64,000 nucleotides of DNA from Capnocytophaga sp. oral taxon 863 str. F0517 (GTDB lineage: Bacteria > Bacteroidota > Bacteroidia > Flavobacteriales > Flavobacteriaceae). Position numbers and translations under genes: made by a program. The notes under the pieces were generated by a model. The model did no database searches. It was not told where the DNA came from and saw only the letters and a program-made list of their open reading frames with translations. Below are positions 57,394 through 64,000 of this stretch, one piece after another (the stretch's first letter is position 1; each line of letters begins with the position of its first letter). The DNA lies in assembly GCF_000466425.1 (NCBI RefSeq), contig NZ_KE992168.1:19908-83907 (forward strand), in the 5' to 3' direction.

Positions 57394-57780
57394 ATGAAAA
57401 AATATCTATTCTATACTTTAGCTTTAGTAGGATGTTGGCTCTTACCTATAGGAGTACATACTTTAGTGAGTGTTTTCTATCAAAAAACCTTCACTTATAC
57501 CACTATACATGGAGTTTCATGGGGACTTTTTATCTATTTTATGTTTTATTACTATAATGCTGTGGGATTACTCCTTTCCTTTCTATTATTTCAATGGAAA
57601 AGAGGACTATTTTTTGTACCTTATGGGTTACTTTCCCTAGAGATACTACAGCATTTCCCCTATCGCCCTTTGAGAACTTTGCTTATATGGGGCAGTATAA
57701 GTATAGGCTATGGCTTATTATTTGTGTTATTAGCCCGAATTAGAAAAAGAAATCAAATTCAGGATGAAAAAGATATTTAA
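57394..57780 (+). CDS. Small integral membrane protein, unknown function
   Basis: About 128 residues from the ATG at 57394, with four predicted membrane helices (LFYTLALVGCWLLPIGVH, SWGLFIYFMFYYY, VGLLLSFLLF, and IWGSISIGYGLLFVLLA). No conserved motif is recognised. The last 17 bases overlap the start of the BASS transporter gene in another frame, so the two are translationally coupled. The DNA is AT-rich. It may be an accessory to the transporter. Confidence 0.75.
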   Translation: MKKYLFYTLALVGCWLLPIGVHTLVSVFYQKTFTYTTIHGVSWGLFIYFMFYYYNAVGLLLSFLLFQWKRGLFFVPYGLLSLEILQHFPYRPLRTLLIWGSISIGYGLLFVLLARIRKRNQIQDEKDI

Positions 57781-58750
57781 CAAACAAAACAACTTCCTTT
57801 TTGCCTTAGTGGGCATGATTGTCTTAGCAAGAATCATCCCTTATAGAGAGGAATACAATGCGGTATTTAACCTAAACCGCTTTATTGATTGGGGAATTTG
57901 TATCATCTTCTTGCTCTACGGACTGAAACTCAATATCAAAGAGGTATTTCGGGATATAAAGAATTGGAAACTCCATCTCTTGGTACAGTTGGGTACCTTT
58001 GTCCTCTTTCCGCTCTTGGTGGCTTTGTTCTACCCTATTGCTAAGGGTACAGACTACCAATTGGTATGGCTCTCCATTTTCTTTTTGGCGAGCTTGCCCT
58101 CTACAGTATCCTCCTCTGTGGTAATGGTTTCTATCGCCAAAGGCAATATTACCTCTGCTATATTCAACGCCTCCATATCGGGGCTGATAGGGATTGTAGC
58201 TACGCCCCTACTCATGGGTTTTTTCTTAGAAAATACCTCGGCTGAGGTAGATCAAGGGGAGATTATTCAGCAATTATTACTCAAGGTACTACTACCTATC
58301 GTACTGGGGCTATTATTGAACCCTCTTTTGAAGAAATGGGTAGATAAATACAGCAAATGGATAGGTCAGTTTGACCGATTTATCATTTTGCTCATTGTAT
58401 ATGAGAGCTTTTCCGATGCTTTTGTCAAGCAAATATTCCTTTCAGTCTCTCCTATGGTCTTTGTGATCATTGCAGGGGCTTCAGTAGCCTTGTTTTTCAT
58501 CGTATATGAGGTACTCAAGCGAATCTCTCATGCCTTGGGATTCAACAGGGAAGACACCATTACCACCACCTTTTGTGGGTCTAAAAAGTCGCTAGTACAT
58601 GGAAGCCTTTTTGTGATGGTCTTAGGTATCCCCGAAACACAAAAAGTACTCTATCTGCTCCCTATCATGCTCTACCACAGCTTCCAGCTCTTTTATGTCA
58701 GCTGGCTGGCGAATCGAATTGGGCAAGGGGTAGATAAGAGTGAAAAGTAA
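57764..58750 (+). CDS. Bile acid:sodium symporter (BASS) family transporter
   Basis: 328 residues with about nine to ten membrane helices. BASS-family hallmarks are LASLPSTVSSSVVMVSIAKGN (the first broken-helix crossover) and the FCGSKKSLVHGS segment (the second). Members move organic anions with sodium. The YfeH-like subgroup matches best, for which substrates are not established. It overlaps the preceding small membrane protein gene by 17 bases. Confidence 0.9.
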   Translation: MKKIFNKQNNFLFALVGMIVLARIIPYREEYNAVFNLNRFIDWGICIIFLLYGLKLNIKEVFRDIKNWKLHLLVQLGTFVLFPLLVALFYPIAKGTDYQLVWLSIFFLASLPSTVSSSVVMVSIAKGNITSAIFNASISGLIGIVATPLLMGFFLENTSAEVDQGEIIQQLLLKVLLPIVLGLLLNPLLKKWVDKYSKWIGQFDRFIILLIVYESFSDAFVKQIFLSVSPMVFVIIAGASVALFFIVYEVLKRISHALGFNREDTITTTFCGSKKSLVHGSLFVMVLGIPETQKVLYLLPIMLYHSFQLFYVSWLANRIGQGVDKSEK

Positions 58751-58857
58751 ATTAAGTGAAAAACGAAGAGTGAAAAACGCCCTCTGTCGTTCATTTTTCA
58801 CTATTCACTTTTAAAGTAACTCAAAATTCAAAACTAATAACTCAGAACTTAAGAATC
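58745..58857 (+). repeat. Repeat-rich gap with GTGAAAAA hairpin
   Basis: GTGAAAA repeats (58750-58780) are followed by a complementary TTTTTCACT near 58792-58804, giving a 9-bp stem. Then come AACTCAAAATTCAAAACTAATAACTC-like repeats. No promoter box recognised. Confidence 0.6.
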
Positions 58858-59610
58858 ATGCTAAAAGATATTTTAAACTTCCGCAGGGCAGTGCGTTATT
58901 ATGCGCCTACGCCCATTAGTGAGGAGAAGGTGCGTGAATGCCTTCAGCTTGCTACACTAGCACCTAGTGGCTTCAATATGCAACTATATGAGTTGTACCA
59001 TATTACTGATAAAGCTTTGTTAGAAAAATTAGCAAAAGCCTGCTTGGGGCAGCTTACAGCAACGACGGCACAACAGATGGTAGTTTTCGTTACCCGTCAG
59101 GACAAACACCGCCAGCATGCCAAAATGATTTTGGAATTTGAGCGTGGTAATATACAGCGCAATAGTCCGCCCGAAAGGCAAGCTAAGCGTATTAAAGATA
59201 AAGAGAAGCTTTACCAGAAACTAATCCCCTTTGTGTACAGTCGCTTTTTCGGCGTATTAGGTGCTTTCCGCAAACTCTCTGGGGTGATCGGTTGGTTTCG
59301 TCCTATGGTGCGAGAACTCTCTGAAGGTGATATACGTGTGGAAGTACATAAAAGCTGCGGGCTTGTAGCACAGACTTTTATGCTAGCTATGGCAGAGGCG
59401 GGATATGATACTTGTCCGTTGGGGGGGTATGATAGCCATCGTATTAAGAAGCTATTACACTTGCCTTATGGAGCAGAGGTAAGTATGGTCGTCACCTGCG
59501 GTATCCGTGAGGAACGTGGCATCTGGGGTGAGAGGTTTAGATTGCCGTTTGAAGAAGTGTACAAATCAGTAAGCTCCAGCCAAGGGAACCCTACCAGGCC
59601 ATCGCCATAG
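58858..59610 (+). CDS. Nitroreductase family protein with altered C-terminus
   Basis: 250 residues. FMN-binding nitroreductase fold with FRRAVRYYAPTPISEEKV at the N-terminus, LATLAPSGFNMQLYEL and GYDTCPLGGYDSHRI. It probably reduces quinones, flavins or nitro compounds with NAD(P)H. The family normally ends close to FRLPFEEVY. Here the frame runs on as KSVSSSQGNPTRPSP, which is out of frame with a protein-like fragment that follows, so the 3' end looks like a recombination junction. The core enzyme appears intact. Confidence 0.85.
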   Translation: MLKDILNFRRAVRYYAPTPISEEKVRECLQLATLAPSGFNMQLYELYHITDKALLEKLAKACLGQLTATTAQQMVVFVTRQDKHRQHAKMILEFERGNIQRNSPPERQAKRIKDKEKLYQKLIPFVYSRFFGVLGAFRKLSGVIGWFRPMVRELSEGDIRVEVHKSCGLVAQTFMLAMAEAGYDTCPLGGYDSHRIKKLLHLPYGAEVSMVVTCGIREERGIWGERFRLPFEEVYKSVSSSQGNPTRPSP

Positions 59611-59714
59611 AGGTATTCGCAGAACTGGTGAGCCCTACCCCTCAGCTACTCACGGCTTTGCAGAATGCACGAGCCAGCGATGCCGAGGATATTTATAGAC
59701 AAGGACTTATATAG
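59553..59714 (+). pseudogene. C-terminal gene fragment fused behind nitroreductase
   Basis: In the frame +2 relative to the nitroreductase end the DNA encodes KLQPREPYQAIAIEVFAELV, then SPTPQLLTALQNARASDAED and IYRQGLI before TAG at 59714. It has good protein composition but no start codon and no promoter, so it looks like the tail of a gene whose rest was deleted. Origin not recognised. It overlaps the last 58 bases of the nitroreductase gene. Confidence 0.5.
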
Positions 59715-59782
59715 TGACTAATGATTAATGACCAATGACTAACAACTAACCACTAATCACTAATCACTAACAACTAACCTCT
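59715..59782 (+). repeat. Heptamer-type repeat tract
   Basis: About 65 bases of TAATGAC, TAACAAC and TAACCAC/TAATCAC units directly follow the TAG of the gene fragment. Same class and same sense orientation as the tract before luxS. The rest of the gap to 59852 is AT-rich. Confidence 0.75.
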
Positions 59783-59852
59783 ATTTCATCGGATAAATTT
59801 TGCTTTTGGTATAGAAAACTTTCTTTTTTAGCCTATAGAGGTGTTTTTCCCT

Positions 59853-59860
59853 TACCTTTG
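59853..59860 (+). promoter_or_regulatory. -7 promoter box for the outer-membrane protein gene
   Basis: TACCTTTG, exact TAnnTTTG, 26 bases before the GTG at 59886. Confidence 0.55.
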
Positions 59861-59885
59861 CGGCATAATACTAAAAATAAGGTTT

Positions 59886-60821
59886 GTGAAAAAAGCAATC
59901 ACCCTCATAGCACTACTTTTTGTAGGAAGTGCATTGGCACAAATTAGTGCGAAAACAGAGTATATAGGCAATTCTAAATTTTACGATGCGGTAGCTGATA
60001 CTAATACGGGCAATGGCTCGGCGATGATCTACGCTGTGAATGCTATGGTACCCCTTTCTATGCAAGCTCCTAAAGAAGAGGATCCCTATCAGCGCCCTAC
60101 AGCATGGGGAATATCCCTCAGTGGTAAGTTTGTACAAATGGATAACCATAATTTCCCCATAGGTAAGGAACTCCCCTCCGAGGTGATGAACCTTGGGGCA
60201 ACGGCCATCCACATACGCCCTTTGAAAGAACGTTGGTCTATGTTGATGGCGGTGGGTGCCGGAAGCTACCTTCCTAAAAGCCAATTTTCAGCTATCCATA
60301 TAGGGGAAAATGTGGTAGCCAACGGAGCGTTAGTCTTTGTATGGCACTGGAAAACCAACCTTGAGATAGGTGGAGGGGTAGCCCTGAACAATAGTTTTGG
60401 CTTTCCTATGGTATTCCCCGCCTTTTATTTCAAATACAAAGGTGGTTTCTCTGACAAATTTACGATAGATGTCAATCTGCTCGATGGAGGAAAAGTAGCC
60501 TTTGGCTACGATTATCACCAAAACCTCAGCTTGAATTTGGTAGCCAATATAGGAGGATATGCCGCTTACCTTAGGCGCCATGAAGAAAAAGAGATGTTCT
60601 CCTCTCAGACCTTCTTTGTGAGCTTACAGCCTGAGTTCAAGCTGGGCAAACATGTAGCCATTCCTGTAGCCTTTGGCGGTAGTTTTATCCGTTCGGGTCG
60701 CTATAGGGAGCGTACCCTTGCTGCTATGTTCCAGTCCGAAGCCAAGAATGAAGACGGTACTGCTCGTTCCAGTGTGTTCCTTCCAGCCTTGTATTTTGCT
60801 GCAGGAGTCACCATCAAATAA
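59886..60821 (+). CDS. DUF6268-like outer-membrane beta-barrel protein
   Basis: About 311 residues from GTG 59886, which gives a clean signal peptide (KKAITLIALLFVGSALAQ). The longer frame from 59841 starts upstream of the predicted promoter. The mature protein is rich in alternating beta strands with aromatic girdles (VFVWHWKTNLEIGGGVAL, FPAFYFKYKGGFSDKF) and ends in a strand LYFAAGVTIK, as in outer-membrane barrels. The DUF6268 assignment is from general similarity. Function unknown. The GIN-domain gene follows 28 bases later. Confidence 0.75.
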   Translation: MKKAITLIALLFVGSALAQISAKTEYIGNSKFYDAVADTNTGNGSAMIYAVNAMVPLSMQAPKEEDPYQRPTAWGISLSGKFVQMDNHNFPIGKELPSEVMNLGATAIHIRPLKERWSMLMAVGAGSYLPKSQFSAIHIGENVVANGALVFVWHWKTNLEIGGGVALNNSFGFPMVFPAFYFKYKGGFSDKFTIDVNLLDGGKVAFGYDYHQNLSLNLVANIGGYAAYLRRHEEKEMFSSQTFFVSLQPEFKLGKHVAIPVAFGGSFIRSGRYRERTLAAMFQSEAKNEDGTARSSVFLPALYFAAGVTIK

Positions 60822-60849
60822 ATGGTTAATGATCAATAGACTAACAATT

Positions 60850-61449
60850 ATGAATACCATCAAGAACCTATCTTTGCAGTCTCTTCTTTTTCTACTAAGC
60901 TGTTGCAAACCTTTGGTAGGAACTAAAAAAATAGTCTTCCAAGAAAGAATAATCCCTACTTATTCCCAAATTAAAGTGCTTGGCAATGCTGATATTGTAC
61001 TTACCGAAGGGAATGTAGGACAAATTACAGTAGAAACTTCAGAAAATGTATTGCCATATATAGCCACCGAAGTCAAAGAAGGCACTTTGGTTATCAAGCT
61101 CAAACATTATGGGGTCAATTATGTACCTAAGTTAAGGATACATATCCCTATAGATGAGAATTTTCAAAAGATAGCCATCGTAGGAAAAGGAATAGTTACT
61201 ACCCATAAAAACTTTTCTTTGCGACTTCATTCTTTGGAAGTAGTCCTCAAAGGCGATGGTAACTTTTTAGGTAAGGAACTAAGTACTCGTAAGGCAATCC
61301 TTTTTATAGCTGGGGCGGGAAATATAGAAGCTTCTGTTACTGAAGATGTACAAGCAAAAATTATGGGATATGGCAATATCTCTATCTTTGGAAATCCACC
61401 CCAGAGAGATACAAATATCAAAGGAAGTGGAAAAATCGAATTTCTATAG
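60850..61449 (+). CDS. GIN-domain (DUF2807) putative lipoprotein
   Basis: About 199 residues from ATG 60850; the longer frame overlaps the upstream gene. The signal peptide ends with a lipobox-like LLSC, so it is probably a lipoprotein. The rest is a beta-helix with regularly spaced G-x-G turns (VLGNADIVLTEG, LKGDGNFLG, AGAGNIEASV, GYGNISIFG, IKGSGKIEF), typical of the DUF2807 head domain. Such proteins are common in Bacteroidota and lack a known function. Confidence 0.85.
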   Translation: MNTIKNLSLQSLLFLLSCCKPLVGTKKIVFQERIIPTYSQIKVLGNADIVLTEGNVGQITVETSENVLPYIATEVKEGTLVIKLKHYGVNYVPKLRIHIPIDENFQKIAIVGKGIVTTHKNFSLRLHSLEVVLKGDGNFLGKELSTRKAILFIAGAGNIEASVTEDVQAKIMGYGNISIFGNPPQRDTNIKGSGKIEFL

Positions 61450-61488
61450 TATTAATTCAAAAACACATATAAAAATGAAAAAAATTAT

Positions 61489-61496
61489 TATCTTTG
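61489..61496 (+). promoter_or_regulatory. -7 promoter box for the 61582 gene
   Basis: TATCTTTG, exact TAnnTTTG, 85 bases before the ATG. Confidence 0.5.
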
Positions 61497-61581
61497 TAGC
61501 CTTATGAGTGCTCACCACTATGACTATTACAATATAGATATAAATAGTTAATTATCAAACAAGTAAGTATAAAAATCTTTT

Positions 61582-62343
61582 ATGAAACAGTTCGTAATAT
61601 TCTTATTATTATGCGTGCCTTCTATGTATGGCCAAAATCCCTTAGAAGGCAAGTGGATAACCAACTCTCTGTTGTGTGACTTCAAAGAGGAAGACAGCAA
61701 CTTATTTGTGCTTACACAACATAAAAATGAAAGCTTTGGGTATAGTACTGTATTTGAAAAGAACAACAAAAATCAGTATACCTCGTATTACTTTGCCCCT
61801 TGTGACAACGACTGTTTCCCCTCTATAACAGGTACATTTGAGCTTATTGCCCCCTCGTATGTACGCTTGAACGCCCTAAAATTTGAGCAAAGAGGTTTTT
61901 GTGAAAACAAAGACGAAACATTGCACCATGATACCGCTGACTATTATATATACAAAGTCTCAGATAAGACAATCTTCTTGGTAAAAAGCACTTCAAAAAA
62001 TGAAAAGGAAGATCAAGAAAAGGCTAAATATCTGTTGGTAACTGGTATAAAGAAAGAGATTGTATTTAACCAAAAGCAAAAAATGAAAATAAAGGCTAAG
62101 GGTATAGAACCTTTACCTGAGCAAGTAAAGAAATACGCTACCAATATACTTCAGCTAAAGAACTTTAAGATACTTGCTTATAACCAATTAGGAAGTAGAG
62201 CAGCTTGGATATTTGCTGTAGAAGACCTTCCCACAGGAGTCATAACCTATGTGTTACAAGAACATTATACGGATGTAAAGGGTAAAGAAGTCGCTCGCTT
62301 CTTTGACTGTACCGAAGACGAAGTAAGTCAGTTTAGACAATAA
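61582..62343 (+). CDS. Secreted protein of unknown function
   Basis: 253 residues. A signal peptide (MKQFVIFLLLCVPSMYGQ) precedes an N-terminal domain with lipocalin-like hints (NPLEGKWITNS opening, several strands) and four or five cysteines (CDF, APCDNDC, GFCE) that may form disulfides. The C-terminal half holds EHYTDVKGKEVARFFDCTEDEV. I do not recognise the family. It ends 4 bases before the sensor kinase gene, so it may be part of the same operon or a target of that system. Confidence 0.7.
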   Translation: MKQFVIFLLLCVPSMYGQNPLEGKWITNSLLCDFKEEDSNLFVLTQHKNESFGYSTVFEKNNKNQYTSYYFAPCDNDCFPSITGTFELIAPSYVRLNALKFEQRGFCENKDETLHHDTADYYIYKVSDKTIFLVKSTSKNEKEDQEKAKYLLVTGIKKEIVFNQKQKMKIKAKGIEPLPEQVKKYATNILQLKNFKILAYNQLGSRAAWIFAVEDLPTGVITYVLQEHYTDVKGKEVARFFDCTEDEVSQFRQ

Positions 62344-62347
62344 TCTA

Positions 62348-63430
62348 ATGATTAATGAGAATCCACACCTATTTTTGAAGAACAACTTCTTCTTGCAGTT
62401 CTTGATAGCCGATAGGTTTCGTATCTATCGGCATGTGGTGGCTTGCGCTTCGTTGTTGGCGTTTCTTGTCCTTACCAAGCAATGGGGTGAATATGAAGGA
62501 ATGATAGACCATTGGGATTGGATAGAGAGATGGTTGGGGATTACCGCTACTTTTTACCTAAATATGTATGTGTTTATTCCGCGCTATTTCTTCAAAGGAA
62601 AGCTAGCTACTTATATTATTCTCCTCTCGCTATGGGTCTTTTTTATGCTGGGTGCCACCTATTATCTCAATTTCACACTATGGAAAGCGTATATGATAGG
62701 AAAAAACATCATAGCTTCAGCAAAAACACCTGCTTATATAATCCTTTTTTCTGCTTTGGCATATGTAGTACCCTTTATAATGACTTCTACACTTATCAAA
62801 ACCTTCCAAGTATGGGTAAAGGACAGCGAAAAAATGCAAGAACTGGAGCGACAAGCTACCGAAAGCGAACTACAAGCCCTCCGTAGCCAGATACAACCCC
62901 ATTTTTTGTTCAATATGCTCAATAGTATCAACACTTTGTTGTATATAGATACCGAGAAAGCCTCCTACAGTATCACCAAGCTATCGGATTTCTTGCGCCA
63001 CCTGATCTATCAGTCACACCAGGAGCAGGTATTCCTCACCTCAGAACTGCGTTTCCTATCAGATTACCTTTCTTTGGAGGCCATGCGCCGTGATGATTTT
63101 ACTTATGAACTCACTTATAGCGAAAAGAACATCCAAGGGATACAAATTCCCCCTAATACACTGCTTATTTTAGCCGAAAATGCCGTAAAACACAGTATGG
63201 ACGCCTTAGCACCCTCTTATATTTATATACAATGTGAAGCAAAAGAGGACTTTTTGCACTTTTCTGTACGTAATTCGGTGCCTTCTCAGCCCAATCCAAA
63301 ACACAAATGTAGTGGTATAGGCTTGCCCAACCTAAGCCGCCGGTTGGAACTGCTCTATGGGGAGCATTTTAGCTTATCGCAAGAGCGTTTGCCACAGGAA
63401 TATATAGTAACCTTAGCTTTGCCCTTATGA
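62348..63430 (+). CDS. LytS/YehU-type sensor histidine kinase
   Basis: 360 residues. Four membrane helices (about 33-55, 66-85, 88-116, 126-150) without a large extracellular domain precede a short coiled coil (about 155-180). Next is the His_kinase domain with the phospho-acceptor in IQPHFLFNMLNSINT (His about 185), followed by an HATPase domain with N-box LILAENAVKHSM and GIGLPNLSRRL. It should phosphorylate the LytTR regulator encoded next. The stop overlaps the regulator start (ATGA), so translation is coupled. Signal unknown. Confidence 0.92.
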   Translation: MINENPHLFLKNNFFLQFLIADRFRIYRHVVACASLLAFLVLTKQWGEYEGMIDHWDWIERWLGITATFYLNMYVFIPRYFFKGKLATYIILLSLWVFFMLGATYYLNFTLWKAYMIGKNIIASAKTPAYIILFSALAYVVPFIMTSTLIKTFQVWVKDSEKMQELERQATESELQALRSQIQPHFLFNMLNSINTLLYIDTEKASYSITKLSDFLRHLIYQSHQEQVFLTSELRFLSDYLSLEAMRRDDFTYELTYSEKNIQGIQIPPNTLLILAENAVKHSMDALAPSYIYIQCEAKEDFLHFSVRNSVPSQPNPKHKCSGIGLPNLSRRLELLYGEHFSLSQERLPQEYIVTLALPL

Positions 63431-64000
63431 ATTGTTTGATTATAGACGACGAACCCTTGGCGCGTATCGGGATGGAACGCCTTGTAAGACAATACAGTAG
63501 CCTAAAGGTAGTAGGTACTTTTAGGAATGCCGTAGGGGTTGCTGACTTCCTGAAGAATAATGAGGTGGATTTGCTCTTCTTAGATATCGAGATGCCAGGC
63601 ATCAATGGGTTGGAGCTGGCGAAAATCCTGCCCGAACAAATCTTGGTGATCTTCACCACCGCCTACAGTCAGTACGCCTTGGAGAGCTATGAGGTGGATG
63701 CCCTTGACTATTTGGTAAAGCCCATCACTCCGGAACGCTTCAAAAGAGCTGTTGCTAAGGCCGAAAGCTACCACCAGCTACTCTCCCAACAGAAAACCAA
63801 CTTAGAGGCTACCGATACCCAATGTATTGATATTCGTGCCAATCGGCGTAATTATCGCATCCCTCTGATCGATATTCTCTATATAGAAGCCCTGAAAGAC
63901 TATGTGATTATCCACACTTTTATGGACAAATATATTACGTGGATCAATCTCAAGAATATACACAGCCAGCTCCCCGAATCGGTATTTGTACGTGTGAATA
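63427..64000 (+). CDS. LytTR-type response regulator, 3' end outside window
   Basis: The first 191 codons are visible. The receiver is intact: acidic pair Asp7-Asp8, phospho-acceptor Asp53 (FLDIEMPG), Thr77/Thr78 and Lys98 (YLVKP). A LytTR DNA-binding domain starts near residue 130 (RRNYRIPLIDILYIEALKDYVIIHT) and is cut by the window edge. It overlaps the kinase gene by 4 bases. Contrast with the degenerate receiver at 1209-1919. Confidence 0.93.
   Translation, partial: MNCLIIDDEPLARIGMERLVRQYSSLKVVGTFRNAVGVADFLKNNEVDLLFLDIEMPGINGLELAKILPEQILVIFTTAYSQYALESYEVDALDYLVKPITPERFKRAVAKAESYHQLLSQQKTNLEATDTQCIDIRANRRNYRIPLIDILYIEALKDYVIIHTFMDKYITWINLKNIHSQLPESVFVRVN

Noticed and set aside
60673-60849. 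Longer N-terminus for the GIN-domain protein
   Set aside because: It would overlap the upstream gene by about 150 bases, and the ATG at 60850 begins a proper lipoprotein signal peptide.
61475-61507. Ten-codon ORF MKKIIIFVAL before the 61582 gene
   Set aside because: It looks like a cut signal peptide, but it contains the -7 box TATCTTTG and is very short; promoter sequence explains it better.

Overview
The window looks like a chromosome segment from a gliding, host-associated Bacteroidota bacterium of the Flavobacteriaceae, most probably Capnocytophaga. The evidence is: many Bacteroidota-type promoters (-7 box TAnnTTTG), a SprB-like giant adhesin with a type B T9SS sorting domain next to a PorP/SprF protein, a menaquinone gene (menA), an E1 alpha-beta fused 2-oxoacid dehydrogenase, and a lipoprotein GH32 fructanase. 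The genus is an inference from gene content; no rRNA or tRNA was seen to confirm it. No CRISPR array, phage or insertion sequence was found.

Layout. 1-1.2 kb: 3' end of a surface protein with tandem Ig-like repeats. 1.2-4.3 kb (minus): lemA, a PIN-type toxin-antitoxin pair plus a tiny ORF, an htpX-like protease and a response regulator with a degenerate receiver. 4.35-6.7 kb: feoAB ferrous iron uptake. 6.8-12.4 kb: alaS, an unknown gene, murI and an SPFH protein, all minus. 12.5-15.1 kb: a bifunctional nuclease, a nucleoside transporter and luxS, all plus. 15.2-18.6 kb (minus): TolC, an HlyD adaptor and an ABC ATPase, without a permease. 18.9-24.6 kb (plus): two poorly characterised proteins, rplS with a structured leader, sod, tonB, an SCO-like gene and rsmA. 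24.6-27.7 kb (minus): the fused E1 dehydrogenase and frr. 28-31.1 kb (plus): GH32 fructanase and PfkB sugar kinase. 31.1-33.5 kb (minus): a frameshifted small membrane protein, idi, a DUF192 protein and menA.

33.4-47.4 kb is dominated by a 4,300-residue SprB-like adhesin with its PorP/SprF partner. nhaD follows, then a stand-alone Aer-type PAS protein. 49.8-55.7 kb is a TCA cluster (citrate synthase, monomeric isocitrate dehydrogenase, aconitase) that converts oxaloacetate and acetyl-CoA to 2-oxoglutarate. The last part holds asnS, a small membrane protein and a BASS transporter, a nitroreductase whose 3' end is fused to a gene fragment, an outer-membrane protein, a GIN-domain lipoprotein, an unknown secreted protein, and a LytS/LytTR two-component pair cut by the window end.

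Items most worth a second look: the rplS leader with two mutually exclusive hairpins; the phosphoacceptor-less response regulator in the lemA/htpX cluster; the toxin-antitoxin pair inserted between lemA and htpX; the composition break inside the giant adhesin gene; the heptamer-type repeats between co-directional genes; and the two frameshifted or fused remnants near 31.2 and 59.6 kb. Most genes are ordinary housekeeping genes, and I did not find a clear new defence or biosynthetic system.
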